A stretch of 64,000 bases of DNA, from the NCBI RefSeq assembly GCF_030409685.1, contig NZ_JAUFQJ010000019.1:1-64000 (forward strand), written 5' to 3'. The stretch comes from Ferruginibacter paludis (GTDB taxonomy: Bacteria > Bacteroidota > Bacteroidia > Chitinophagales > Chitinophagaceae). Below are positions 53,472-61,359 of this stretch, in pieces. The stretch's first letter is position 1. Each line of letters begins with the position of its first letter. The translations under genes and the position numbers were made by a program. The notes below the pieces were generated by a model that was not told the origin of the DNA, made no database searches, and saw nothing but the letters and a program-made list of their open reading frames with translations.

Positions 53472-54922
53472 TTACGACCCATGATTGTAAGAAGTCTTTT
53501 GGGCTCCACATACACGCTTATTCTGGCTAACTGTTCACTTAAGCGACAAGTGACGTGATGGTAAAGTAATTCGGAGTCTATTCCAAAGGCCCGGAACGCC
53601 TGGATCAGGTGGTGATCATCGGTTTTATCTCCATAAACGGATTTAATAATAAGTTCTAAAGCCAGTTTGTTGCGAAAACGTTCCCATCTATCACCTTTCC
53701 TGAAAAGCTCATTGTACATTGCTACACACAAGTCCATATGCCTGGTTTCATCCTGCAGTGAGATAGTTTTGCAAATATTGCAAAACAAACTATCCGGCAT
53801 ATATTTTTCATTACCAAAAAATTCAAGCGTTGCTGCGCCGATTACTTCAACAATTACAGCCAGGAATAAGCCAGCCCCCGGCATAAACCTTGCAAGCCAC
53901 ATATAGCGATCAGCACCCTTTATAAGGATAGCTGAAATAAATTCTTTGGCTGCTAACTTTTCTACTAAATAACGCCGAAAGGTAGCCGAATGCTTTGCTT
54001 CATCATTTATAAATGTGGTCATCGCTTCCTGGATCTCACGATGACGCTTGTAATGGATGATGCCCATCGTTAAAGGAGCTATCGCGCTTTGTTCTACAAC
54101 CAGGGCGTGGTTGGCAATATCTCTGAGCCCACGAAGTTGACGCTTTAACATCAGATCTTTCAACCGGGACATATCCTTTGGATTCCCGGGTAAACTTTTA
54201 GATTGTAAGGTTCGCTTAAGCAATTCGCGTGTTTCCTCCAAATCAATCATTACCCGGGGCTCAATTGAATTAAGCTCCTTTCGAATTTTTATCTTCAGTT
54301 TCTCAGATGCTATTTTGTGCTGTAACTTAAGTTGTTTCAAATCACTTTGAAACTGTTTTATTTGATAAGTCAGCCGGGATAATTCGAGTATCTGCTCCTG
54401 TCTTTCGGCATCTGTTTCTAAGATTTTAGTCTTAATTCCCCTTTTAAAAAATCCAAGCCGCTGTTGTTCATGCAAGTCTAAAAATTCACTATTGTAAATT
54501 TCTAACTGATCTTTCAGTTTTAAAACAGCCGACTGAAGACTCTTTAGTGGTGAAAGAATCAATAAAGTCTGCCCAATGGCTGTTCTGTCAAACGGAACAA
54601 GTTCAGCGATATCTTTTAGGGCATCTTCTTCCAACGGAAGTTGCTCTTGCCGAATCTGGATTATTTTGCGCTCTAAGCTCTCTTCCACCATTGGTAAAAC
54701 CATAAAGAGCATTTTTGAGAAATCATTCAAAGAAAGGTTTTCCACCTGCTCCTTCAGGTTATCACCAACGTTTTGATCCCAATTAAATTTGGTGTCCTTA
54801 CTCCAATATTTTTCCTCGCTATCCCTTGTATATTGCGTGAAGTCATGCGTAGGCGTAATGTAGTAATCCGGTCGCCCTTTGATAACCACTTTACGAATTG
54901 ATGGAGTAGTATTATTTTTCAT
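53468..54922 (-). CDS. Ferritin-like di-iron protein with central coiled coil
   Basis: 484 residues from the ATG at 54922. The C-terminal half has the ligand pattern E..ExxH..E..ExxH of ferritin-like di-iron oxygenases: Glu277 (VVEQSAIAP), Glu308/His311 (NDEAKHSATF), Glu359 (IVEVIGAA) and Glu392/His395 (QDETRHMDL). The N-terminal part (FNWDQNV, MVLPMVEESLERKI, PFDRTAIGQTLLILSPL) is conserved-looking, and residues about 160-235 form a long charged coiled coil. It probably uses O2 to hydroxylate, desaturate or oxidise a cluster intermediate, or an amine as AurF does. Its stop overlaps the start of the double condensing enzyme by 4 bp, indicating coupled translation. Confidence 0.82.
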   Translation of the reverse strand: MKNNTTPSIRKVVIKGRPDYYITPTHDFTQYTRDSEEKYWSKDTKFNWDQNVGDNLKEQVENLSLNDFSKMLFMVLPMVEESLERKIIQIRQEQLPLEEDALKDIAELVPFDRTAIGQTLLILSPLKSLQSAVLKLKDQLEIYNSEFLDLHEQQRLGFFKRGIKTKILETDAERQEQILELSRLTYQIKQFQSDLKQLKLQHKIASEKLKIKIRKELNSIEPRVMIDLEETRELLKRTLQSKSLPGNPKDMSRLKDLMLKRQLRGLRDIANHALVVEQSAIAPLTMGIIHYKRHREIQEAMTTFINDEAKHSATFRRYLVEKLAAKEFISAILIKGADRYMWLARFMPGAGLFLAVIVEVIGAATLEFFGNEKYMPDSLFCNICKTISLQDETRHMDLCVAMYNELFRKGDRWERFRNKLALELIIKSVYGDKTDDHHLIQAFRAFGIDSELLYHHVTCRLSEQLARISVYVEPKRLLTIMGRK

Positions 54923-54978
54923 TTTTTCGATAGTGATTTGCACAGGGACAGCGCTAAATACAATAAATCAGACAGAAC

Positions 54979-55632
54979 TTATGCGTGAATCGCTCTACCA
55001 GCTTCCTTATTGCTGGTAATAACCAAAATAATCAACAAGCTCAAAATGGCTGCAAAAAAGCACCAAACAGAAATTAAATAATTGGTGAAAAAAATGTAAG
55101 TCAGGATCAACGCCCCCATCATAGCAGCAGCCAATAATTTTGTATAGTGTAAAGTGGAAAGAAAAGGAGTAACAGCAATGGTTACAAAATTTACAGGGCG
55201 CATTATATTTAGAAAAGGAAAATCCCGGAGATAGCGGATATGGCAATTCTCCACAACGGCCGAAATATCATACCTGATGAGGCAATAAAACATATAAATC
55301 GATGAAGCCCCCCCAAGTAGCAAAAAATAGTACAAAACTTTTTTCCTGTGTTTATCCGTTTCCATCAACCACATTGTAAGTGGAACCCAAATTGGCCACA
55401 GTGGCTGTGAAATGAACGAGTAGACATATAGAGCCGGTTTATACCAGGATGCGAACCCAGGATTTTTTAAAGACATCCACACGAAGCCTTCTGCTATTTG
55501 ATGGAGACTAAAAAGAACAGGGGTGCACGCAAATGTCAACATTCCCGGGGATTTTGTATGTTTAATTGCATAATATCCCGGACCTAAAAGGCTTGCTCCT
55601 ACCGCAAAACTTGCAGTTGCTGAGAAACACAT
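54979..55632 (-). CDS. DUF6629-type seven-helix membrane protein
   Basis: 217 residues with about seven hydrophobic segments. It begins MCFSATASFAVGASLLG and has SLHQIAEGFVWMSL, the two marks of the DUF6629 family of unknown function. His and Glu in HQIAEGFVW are likely functional. It is the first gene of the minus-strand operon that continues with the di-iron protein, condensing enzyme, P450, Sfp and cysC (56 bp to the di-iron gene). A role in handling or exporting a lipid-like product is possible but unproven. Confidence 0.78.
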   Translation of the reverse strand: MCFSATASFAVGASLLGPGYYAIKHTKSPGMLTFACTPVLFSLHQIAEGFVWMSLKNPGFASWYKPALYVYSFISQPLWPIWVPLTMWLMETDKHRKKVLYYFLLLGGASSIYMFYCLIRYDISAVVENCHIRYLRDFPFLNIMRPVNFVTIAVTPFLSTLHYTKLLAAAMMGALILTYIFFTNYLISVWCFFAAILSLLIILVITSNKEAGRAIHA

Positions 55633-55714
55633 AATGAAGGTTTTAATGAAGGCGTTTGGTGACTTTATAAATCAAGTACCGAAGTAATATTCATGAACAA
55701 TAATCAGCTCTTAT

Positions 55715-55722
55715 CAAATCTA
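55715..55722 (-). promoter_or_regulatory. -7 element upstream of the DUF6629 operon
   Basis: On the minus strand GTAGATTTGA (containing TAGATTTG, 55722-55715) lies 82 bp before the operon start. The same 10-mer, also preceded by ATAAAA, occurs upstream of oleB at 59375-59382. No -33 box is evident. Confidence 0.4.
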
Positions 55723-55772
55723 CATTTTTATCATACGAAATCCTATTTTTTTTATTGAATTGTTTAAGAGAA

Positions 55773-56789
55773 TCATTCAGGATTATCAACTGAAGCCGAA
55801 TGCCTTAATAGCCAGGCCCGCAGCCGTTCCATCCCTTCTTCTAATGAAACCTCCGCTCCATATCCAAAATCTCGCCTTGCGGCTGAAATGTCGTACCAAT
55901 GTGCTGTGGAAAGTTGTTGAGCCAGGAAAAGCGTAATGGCAGGTTCGCCGGAAAACCCGCAAATCTGGTATATCGTTTCCAACAACAGGCCTGCAAAGCG
56001 GGCGATTGCAGGAGGCAGAGTTTTAGCTACCGGCGGTAAACCCCCGCTGGCCAAAAGTTGATTGATCAGTTCCGCAATAGGGATAGGGGCGCCCTGGGAG
56101 ATGAAATAGGTTTTGCCTTCAACCGTGGCCGGGTTCACGAGCAGTTGGGCAAAGGCCTGCAGATGGGCTTTGGCAGCATTGTCAATATAAATGCAGTCGA
56201 CCCTGTTAAGTGAAGTGCCGGGGATGCGGAGTTTGCCGGCCCTCGCCTTTTTGAAGAGGCGGGGAATGAAATGGTAGTCTCCCGGGCCCCAAATCAGGTG
56301 TGGTCGCAGTGAAACCGTTTTAAGAAATGTATCATTGGCGGCCATGACCAGTTTTTCCGCACTGGCCTTAGTTTTGGGATAATAAGCGCTGTATTTTGAG
56401 GGATAGGGAAGACTTTCATTGTGGCCTTCCGAATCTTTGCCGCGGTAAACCACGCTGGGCGAACTGGTGAAAACGAGGTTTCGGATGCCCAACTCACGGC
56501 AGGCCTGCAGCACATTTTCGGTACCGGTGACATTGGCCCGGTAAAAATCTTCGTATTTACCCCAGATACCTGTTTTGGCTGCAACATGAAAAACTGCTTC
56601 GCAGCCTGTCATCGCTGCTTTCAGCACAGTGTACTCCGAGAGGTTGCCCTGGAAATGAGTCACGCCTATCAGATCCAGTTCAGGGTAATTTCCCCGGGAA
56701 AAAGTTACTACTTCATGTCCATGTGTACGCAATTGACGCACAATGGCGCTTCCCAAAAATCCACCCCCACCTGTTACAAACAGTTTCAT
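55773..56789 (-). CDS. oleD: OleD-like NAD(P)-dependent 2-alkyl-3-ketoacyl reductase
   Basis: 338 residues of the extended short-chain dehydrogenase (3-beta-HSD-like) family. The nucleotide-binding TGGGGFLGSAI is at the N-terminus, the active-site Tyr-x3-Lys is in YYPKTKASAE, and SLRPHLIWGPGD is the family segment after it. In OleABCD pathways OleD reduces the 2-alkyl-3-keto acid made by OleA to the 3-hydroxy acid. The start ATG overlaps the oleC stop by 4 bp, so the two are coupled. It is the last gene of the oleBCD operon. Confidence 0.9.
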   Translation of the reverse strand: MKLFVTGGGGFLGSAIVRQLRTHGHEVVTFSRGNYPELDLIGVTHFQGNLSEYTVLKAAMTGCEAVFHVAAKTGIWGKYEDFYRANVTGTENVLQACRELGIRNLVFTSSPSVVYRGKDSEGHNESLPYPSKYSAYYPKTKASAEKLVMAANDTFLKTVSLRPHLIWGPGDYHFIPRLFKKARAGKLRIPGTSLNRVDCIYIDNAAKAHLQAFAQLLVNPATVEGKTYFISQGAPIPIAELINQLLASGGLPPVAKTLPPAIARFAGLLLETIYQICGFSGEPAITLFLAQQLSTAHWYDISAARRDFGYGAEVSLEEGMERLRAWLLRHSASVDNPE

Positions 56790-58432
56790 GCTAATTCATT
56801 TTTTGCCCAAACCGCCAGTTTTTCGCGGATGATCTTGGCGTTGTGCCTGAAGTCTACCGGAAATCCGGGATGAAAAAGCAGGGTTTGAATGGCTCCGGTT
56901 AAGGGATGCGCAGCAGCCCAGGCCAGCAGTTCCACTTTGAGTTTTGCCTGGTCAATCGGGATAGCGCTCTTTTCGGGTTCCACACATAATACCGCTTCGC
57001 CATTTACCCCCACCAATGCCGTTCGGAAAACATCCGGGTGTTTGTTGAAAATATACTCACATTGAATGGAATATAACTCCTGTTCTCCCACTTTTACCCG
57101 ATGCGCTTTTCGCCCGCAAAACCAGAGGTTGCCTTCAGCATCAAAGTAGCCGAGGTCGCCCATGCGGTGCCTGACTACATTTCCATCCCTTATTTTGGCC
57201 AGTTTTGTAGCATTTTTCCGGTTAAAATAGCTTCGGGTCACATTGCAGCCCTTTACCACAATTTCGCCAATCTCACCTGGTGCCACTTTCTGGTATTCAG
57301 ACCAATTGGGAATGACTTCGTCGCTGATGCGGATGATTTCGATCTCTACGCCTTCCACCGGTTTGCCAATACAAACCCCGTATCCATTTCCGGTTTTCTC
57401 CTGGGTTTCCCGAAGAATATAATGACTCCCTATTGTGGCCACTGGCATAGATTCCGTTGCTCCGTAGGGTGTAAAAATTTCAATGTCAGGCATCAGCATA
57501 GAAGAAAAGCGTATCAACGCTTTGACAGATGCAGGTGCTCCGGCAGAAATCACCCTTTTCAGGCTGGGAAGTTTGACGCCTTTAGCCTCACCGTATCGCC
57601 CCACCGTATCGATCAGCGCCGGTGAGCCAAAAATATTTGTAATGCCAAATTGTTTTATGGGGGCGATGATGTGCAGGGGATTAACAAAAGCCGGTTTTGT
57701 GGGATCCATGTCGGGGATAATGCTGCTCATGCCCAATGCCGGATTAAACAGTGCAAAAGGTGCAAAAGTGGGCATATCGATTTCACCTGGTGAAAAGCCA
57801 AAGGTATCCCGGATCATCTCCAGTTGCGCCCTGAAATTACCATGCGAATAAACCACCCCCTTGGCCAGGCCTGTGGAGCCGCTGGTGAAAATGATGGCCG
57901 CCAGATCGTCCGGTCCGGCATCAAAAAACGGACCCTGCTCTTGCGAACGATCGAAATTCCGGATGGCCTGCATCTCTTTTCCGCCCCAGAAAAGCCGGAG
58001 GCCAATCGTGACTGTTTTGCTAATCGTTTTTTTTCCCCAACCCAGTAGCACCCGCGCCGCATGGGCCTTGCTGATTCCGATAAACCCAACGGGTTCCGTC
58101 TCCGCAATGCACTCCTTTAAGTTTTTTTTCCCTATTCCCGGATCGATGAATATGGGAATGATGCCAGTCTGAAGCATTGAAAAGCCCAGGATAAAAAAGT
58201 CGAAACCAGGAGGCACCATCATTACCACCCGGTCACCCCTTTCAAATCCGGCAGCAAGCAGCCCGCGTGCCACGCAGGCGGTTTCAAAGGCAAGTTCTTT
58301 GAATGTAATTTTTTGATAGCGGGTGATGCCATTTTTATCCAGGCTGTTCTTTTCCGGAAAAGCAATGGCTAGTGCTGCTGGCTGGGTTTCAGCCATTTCA
58401 AGGAGGGCAGAAGCAATGTTAAATGGTTTCAT
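56786..58432 (-). CDS. oleC: OleC-like beta-lactone synthetase
   Basis: 548 residues from the ATG at 58432, inside the end of oleB (14-bp overlap). It is an ANL-family enzyme with IIFTSGSTGLAKGVVYSH (P-loop), YGATESMPVA, GDLGYFDAEGNLWFCGR and the C-terminal lysine region FRHNAKIIREKLAVWA. The start MKPFNIASALLEMAETQP and the FCGRKAHRV segment fit OleC rather than acyl-CoA synthetases. OleC converts a 2-alkyl-3-hydroxy acid to a cis-beta-lactone using ATP. The upstream methionine at 58477 is rejected because of the long overlap it would need. Neighbours oleB and oleD support the call. Confidence 0.9.
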   Translation of the reverse strand: MKPFNIASALLEMAETQPAALAIAFPEKNSLDKNGITRYQKITFKELAFETACVARGLLAAGFERGDRVVMMVPPGFDFFILGFSMLQTGIIPIFIDPGIGKKNLKECIAETEPVGFIGISKAHAARVLLGWGKKTISKTVTIGLRLFWGGKEMQAIRNFDRSQEQGPFFDAGPDDLAAIIFTSGSTGLAKGVVYSHGNFRAQLEMIRDTFGFSPGEIDMPTFAPFALFNPALGMSSIIPDMDPTKPAFVNPLHIIAPIKQFGITNIFGSPALIDTVGRYGEAKGVKLPSLKRVISAGAPASVKALIRFSSMLMPDIEIFTPYGATESMPVATIGSHYILRETQEKTGNGYGVCIGKPVEGVEIEIIRISDEVIPNWSEYQKVAPGEIGEIVVKGCNVTRSYFNRKNATKLAKIRDGNVVRHRMGDLGYFDAEGNLWFCGRKAHRVKVGEQELYSIQCEYIFNKHPDVFRTALVGVNGEAVLCVEPEKSAIPIDQAKLKVELLAWAAAHPLTGAIQTLLFHPGFPVDFRHNAKIIREKLAVWAKNELA

Positions 58433-59312
58433 GGGCTGCTTCAAAAAATTTGAGCACCAGTCTGCCAATGACTTCATGCTGATCTTCTAAAATATAATGC
58501 CCGGAGTCTTCGAACCGGTGAACCTGGGCGCCTGGCAGGAACTGTATCCATGCCTCCAGAAAATGCCGGTCAAAAACCATGTCTTTCATGCCCCAGGCAA
58601 TGAGTGTTGGCGTATTGCGGAATTGTGGCAGGTACTCCTGCATTTCAGTAACAATCCCGTATCCCCTGTCGCTTGGTTTAAGTGGCACGTCCTGTACAAA
58701 ACGCAGCGTGGCAATCCTGTTTTTCCAGGAATTGTAAGGCGCAGTAAGGCCTTTCCGGACTTCACTGGAAAGCGTGATTCGTTTCACGCCCTCAATAGTT
58801 GCAATACTGCTGAAGGCATTCAACCCACGTATCAGCAATGCACCGATCCAGGTGCGGGCTAACCGGAGTGCAACAGGAAAATTTTTGCTTTGTGGTAAAT
58901 GAAAAGCCGCTGTATTCATGAGCACGATTTTTTTGATCGATTCCGGATGCCGGTGTGCATAAGCCATTCCGATTATGCCTCCCCAATCATGTACTACAAG
59001 GTGGATGTTTTGGTTAATGCCTTTCTTTTCCAGGAAAGTCTCCAGGTCATTCACGCGTTGTTCCAGTGTATAGCTGTAGGCCGCATCCCCTGGTTTATCC
59101 GAATAGCCACACCCAATATGGTCGGGCGCCAGGCAGTGAAAATAAGGGGAGAGTTTTTGAATAAGTTCCCGGTAATAAAAAGACCAGGTTGGATTGCCAT
59201 GGAGCATGAGAACCGGCTCTCCTTTCCCTTCTTCCACATAATGGTATTGATGGCCACTGACAGTTTCAAAGTGGCTTTTAAAGGGATATAGTTCCGGACT
59301 TACCCCTTTCAC
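58419..59312 (-). CDS. oleB: OleB-like alpha/beta hydrolase (beta-lactone decarboxylase)
   Basis: 297 residues starting with GTG at 59312; an in-frame stop lies just upstream and no ATG is available. It belongs to the haloalkane-dehalogenase-like hydrolases: oxyanion segment LHGNPTWSFYYR, nucleophile Asp109 in VVHDWGGIIG, and catalytic His272 in EDSGHYILED. In the olefin pathway OleB removes CO2 from the beta-lactone to give an internal cis-alkene. Its presence suggests an alkene rather than a beta-lactone end product, unless it acts as a self-protection hydrolase. It is the first gene of the oleBCD operon. Confidence 0.88.
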   Translation of the reverse strand: MKGVSPELYPFKSHFETVSGHQYHYVEEGKGEPVLMLHGNPTWSFYYRELIQKLSPYFHCLAPDHIGCGYSDKPGDAAYSYTLEQRVNDLETFLEKKGINQNIHLVVHDWGGIIGMAYAHRHPESIKKIVLMNTAAFHLPQSKNFPVALRLARTWIGALLIRGLNAFSSIATIEGVKRITLSSEVRKGLTAPYNSWKNRIATLRFVQDVPLKPSDRGYGIVTEMQEYLPQFRNTPTLIAWGMKDMVFDRHFLEAWIQFLPGAQVHRFEDSGHYILEDQHEVIGRLVLKFFEAAHETI

Positions 59313-59374
59313 GTTACAGCAGGTTTAAAGCAATAACAAAAAATATTTTTTTCATATTGTTTATTTTGGCTATT

Positions 59375-59382
59375 CAAATCTA
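59375..59382 (-). promoter_or_regulatory. -7 element upstream of oleBCD
   Basis: TAGATTTG on the minus strand inside GTAGATTTGA, 62 bp before the oleB GTG. It is preceded by ATAAAA, as at the DUF6629 operon. No -33 box at the usual distance. Confidence 0.4.
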
Positions 59383-59465
59383 CTGATTTTATTGGAAGAG
59401 TAAAAGGGATCTACAATTTCTCCTGTTGTTGAATAAGCTACACCACATTTATCCAGTCATTTTAC

Positions 59466-59492
59466 AAAATATTGCAACGTTAAAATATTGCA
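59466..59492. repeat. Direct repeat AAAATATTGCA x2, candidate operator
   Basis: Two exact 11-bp copies start at 59466 and 59482 (5-bp spacer AACGT... between). They lie 120-150 bp upstream of the FAAL start and about 155-180 bp upstream of oleB. They may be a regulator binding site for the divergent promoter. Confidence 0.4.
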
Positions 59493-59614
59493 TCTTTTTA
59501 AAATATATTTTTTATATTTACCAGAGTAAAATACAATGAAGTTTTCATAAGACTGTGGTAAGTACATGATACTTATATGTTGCACGAACTTATACTGACT
59601 TTTAAGGATAACAT

Positions 59615-61348
59615 ATGACAACTGTGCCAAATTCAATGGTTGATATCCTGCGGTGGCGTGCAAAAAACCAGCCTTCCCGCCTGGCCTATCGCTTTCTGGT
59701 AGACGGAGAGTATGCGGAAGTTACTTTGACTTATGAAGAATTGGATCGGCGTGCACGTTCAATTGGAGCATTACTTCAGTCTGCGGCAAATCCCGGAGAC
59801 CGGGCGCTTTTACTTCTTCAACCTGGCTTGGATTTTATTGTTGCCTATTTTGGTTGCCTTTACGCTAAAATCATTGCAATTCCGGCATACCCTCCCCATC
59901 CTGCCCGGCTTGAGAGAACATTACCAATAATTCGTAGTATAAATGCAGATGCCAGGCCAGCTGTTGCATTGTTAACTTCGTCACTTTATGATGGATTTAA
60001 TTCCCGGCCTGAAATCAAAGAAGAGTTTAGTAACTTAAAGTTGCTGGTAACAGACAATGATTTAACCGATGAGAGGGCTGATAAATGGCAGCCGCCTGCT
60101 ATTGGAAGAAACGACATAGCTTTTCTCCAATACACATCTGGCTCTACAACCCTGCCAAAAGGTGTCATAGTAAGTCACAGCGATTTGCTCCATAACCTGG
60201 AGTTTATCGAGAAGTCTTTCGGACTATCAGCCAAAAGCCAGACCGTTTTTTGGTTACCGCCTTACCATGACATGGGGCTTATTGGCGGCATATTGCAATC
60301 GCTTTATACAGGATATCCGGTTACGTTGCTTCCCCATTTACTGTTTCTGCAACGACCCATTCGCTGGCTGCAGGCAATCTCCCGTTTTCATGCCACCTGC
60401 AGTGGAGGTCCAAATTTCGCCTACGAATTATGTATCAGAAAAATCAAGCAGGAACAAATCGGGCTGCTTGATCTCAGCGGCTGGGAGGTTGCATTTAACG
60501 GGGCTGAACCGGTTTATAACAAAACAATGGACCAATTTGCAGACTACTTTGCTCCATGTGGTTTTCGCCGGGAGGCCTTTTTGCCCTGTTACGGGCTGGC
60601 GGAGGCAACACTAATGGTAGCGGGAGGCCCGAAAGGCAGGCCCCCGATAGTTCAACACCTGGTGACTGCGGGAATAGAGCAAAACAAGGTGATCATTTCT
60701 CCTGCGGGGAACAAGGATGCGACCAGGACACTGGTAGGTTGCGGGCAAAACAGGCCGGACCAGAAAATAAGGATTGTCGACATCGACACATTTACAACAT
60801 GCCCGTCAGATCAAATAGGAGAAATCTGGGTAAGTGGACCCGGCATTGCTGGCGGTTACTGGAACAAGCCTTCCGAATCCAAGATCACTTTTGGAGCCCG
60901 TTTGTCCAGCTGCAATGAAGGGCCGTTCCTGCGTACAGGAGATGTCGGATTTCTGCATGAGGGGGAGTTATACATTACAGGACGTTTGAAGAACTTGATT
61001 ATTTCCGGTGGAAAAAACCATTATGCGCATGATATAGAATGGACGGTGCAACGATCCCACCCCGCCATCCGGTTGGCAGGATGCGCCGTTTTTTCGATCA
61101 ACAAGGCTGGTGGCGAAGACATTATTGTTGTTGCTGAGATGGAGCATAAGCTTATTGTAAAAGCAGAGGAAGTCATAAAGGCGATCCGCCAGTCTATTGC
61201 AATTCATCATGAGCTGCAGGTCGCCGATATTAAACTAATCCATCCTGGTGGCATACCCAAAACCACCAGTGGCAAAATAAGACACTTTCTTTGTAAAAAT
61301 AATTACATGGCTGGTGCCCTGGAGGAAATTACATGTGACCAACAATAA
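59615..61348 (+). CDS. Fatty acyl-AMP ligase (FAAL)
   Basis: 577 residues. The N-terminal ANL domain has LQYTSGSTTLPKGVIVSH (P-loop) and FWLPPYHDMGLIGGILQ, the PPxHDMGL signature of FAALs as opposed to CoA ligases. AEATLMVAGG and FLRTGDVGFL follow, and the C-terminal part keeps GRLKNLIISGGKNHYAHDIE and the catalytic lysine segment PKTTSGKIRH. FAALs activate fatty acids as acyl-AMP and load them onto an ACP without CoA. The ACP at the start of the polyketide synthase two genes downstream is the expected acceptor. Good ribosome site, AAGGATAAC, before the ATG. Confidence 0.93.
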   Translation: MTTVPNSMVDILRWRAKNQPSRLAYRFLVDGEYAEVTLTYEELDRRARSIGALLQSAANPGDRALLLLQPGLDFIVAYFGCLYAKIIAIPAYPPHPARLERTLPIIRSINADARPAVALLTSSLYDGFNSRPEIKEEFSNLKLLVTDNDLTDERADKWQPPAIGRNDIAFLQYTSGSTTLPKGVIVSHSDLLHNLEFIEKSFGLSAKSQTVFWLPPYHDMGLIGGILQSLYTGYPVTLLPHLLFLQRPIRWLQAISRFHATCSGGPNFAYELCIRKIKQEQIGLLDLSGWEVAFNGAEPVYNKTMDQFADYFAPCGFRREAFLPCYGLAEATLMVAGGPKGRPPIVQHLVTAGIEQNKVIISPAGNKDATRTLVGCGQNRPDQKIRIVDIDTFTTCPSDQIGEIWVSGPGIAGGYWNKPSESKITFGARLSSCNEGPFLRTGDVGFLHEGELYITGRLKNLIISGGKNHYAHDIEWTVQRSHPAIRLAGCAVFSINKAGGEDIIVVAEMEHKLIVKAEEVIKAIRQSIAIHHELQVADIKLIHPGGIPKTTSGKIRHFLCKNNYMAGALEEITCDQQ

Positions 61349-61359
61349 AATATAAACAC

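Larger units (their letters stand above)
59313..59614. promoter_or_regulatory. Divergent control region between oleB and the FAAL gene
   Basis: This 302-bp AT-rich region drives both arms of the cluster. On the minus strand it has GTAGATTTGA (-7 element at 59375-59382). Towards the plus strand it has a direct repeat of AAAATATTGCA at 59466-59476 and 59482-59492, with a 16-bp period, which is the kind of spacing used by a regulator binding one face of the helix. An AAGGATAAC ribosome site precedes the FAAL ATG. No regulator gene is adjacent. Confidence 0.45.

Noticed and set aside
57101..57625. A 174-codon open frame antisense to oleC
   Set aside because: No domain, start site or coding character; oleC has all family motifs on the other strand.
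58433..58477. Start of oleC at 58477
   Set aside because: It would overlap oleB by 59 bp and encode the complement-frame of OleB C-terminus; the ATG at 58432 begins with a family-like N-terminus.
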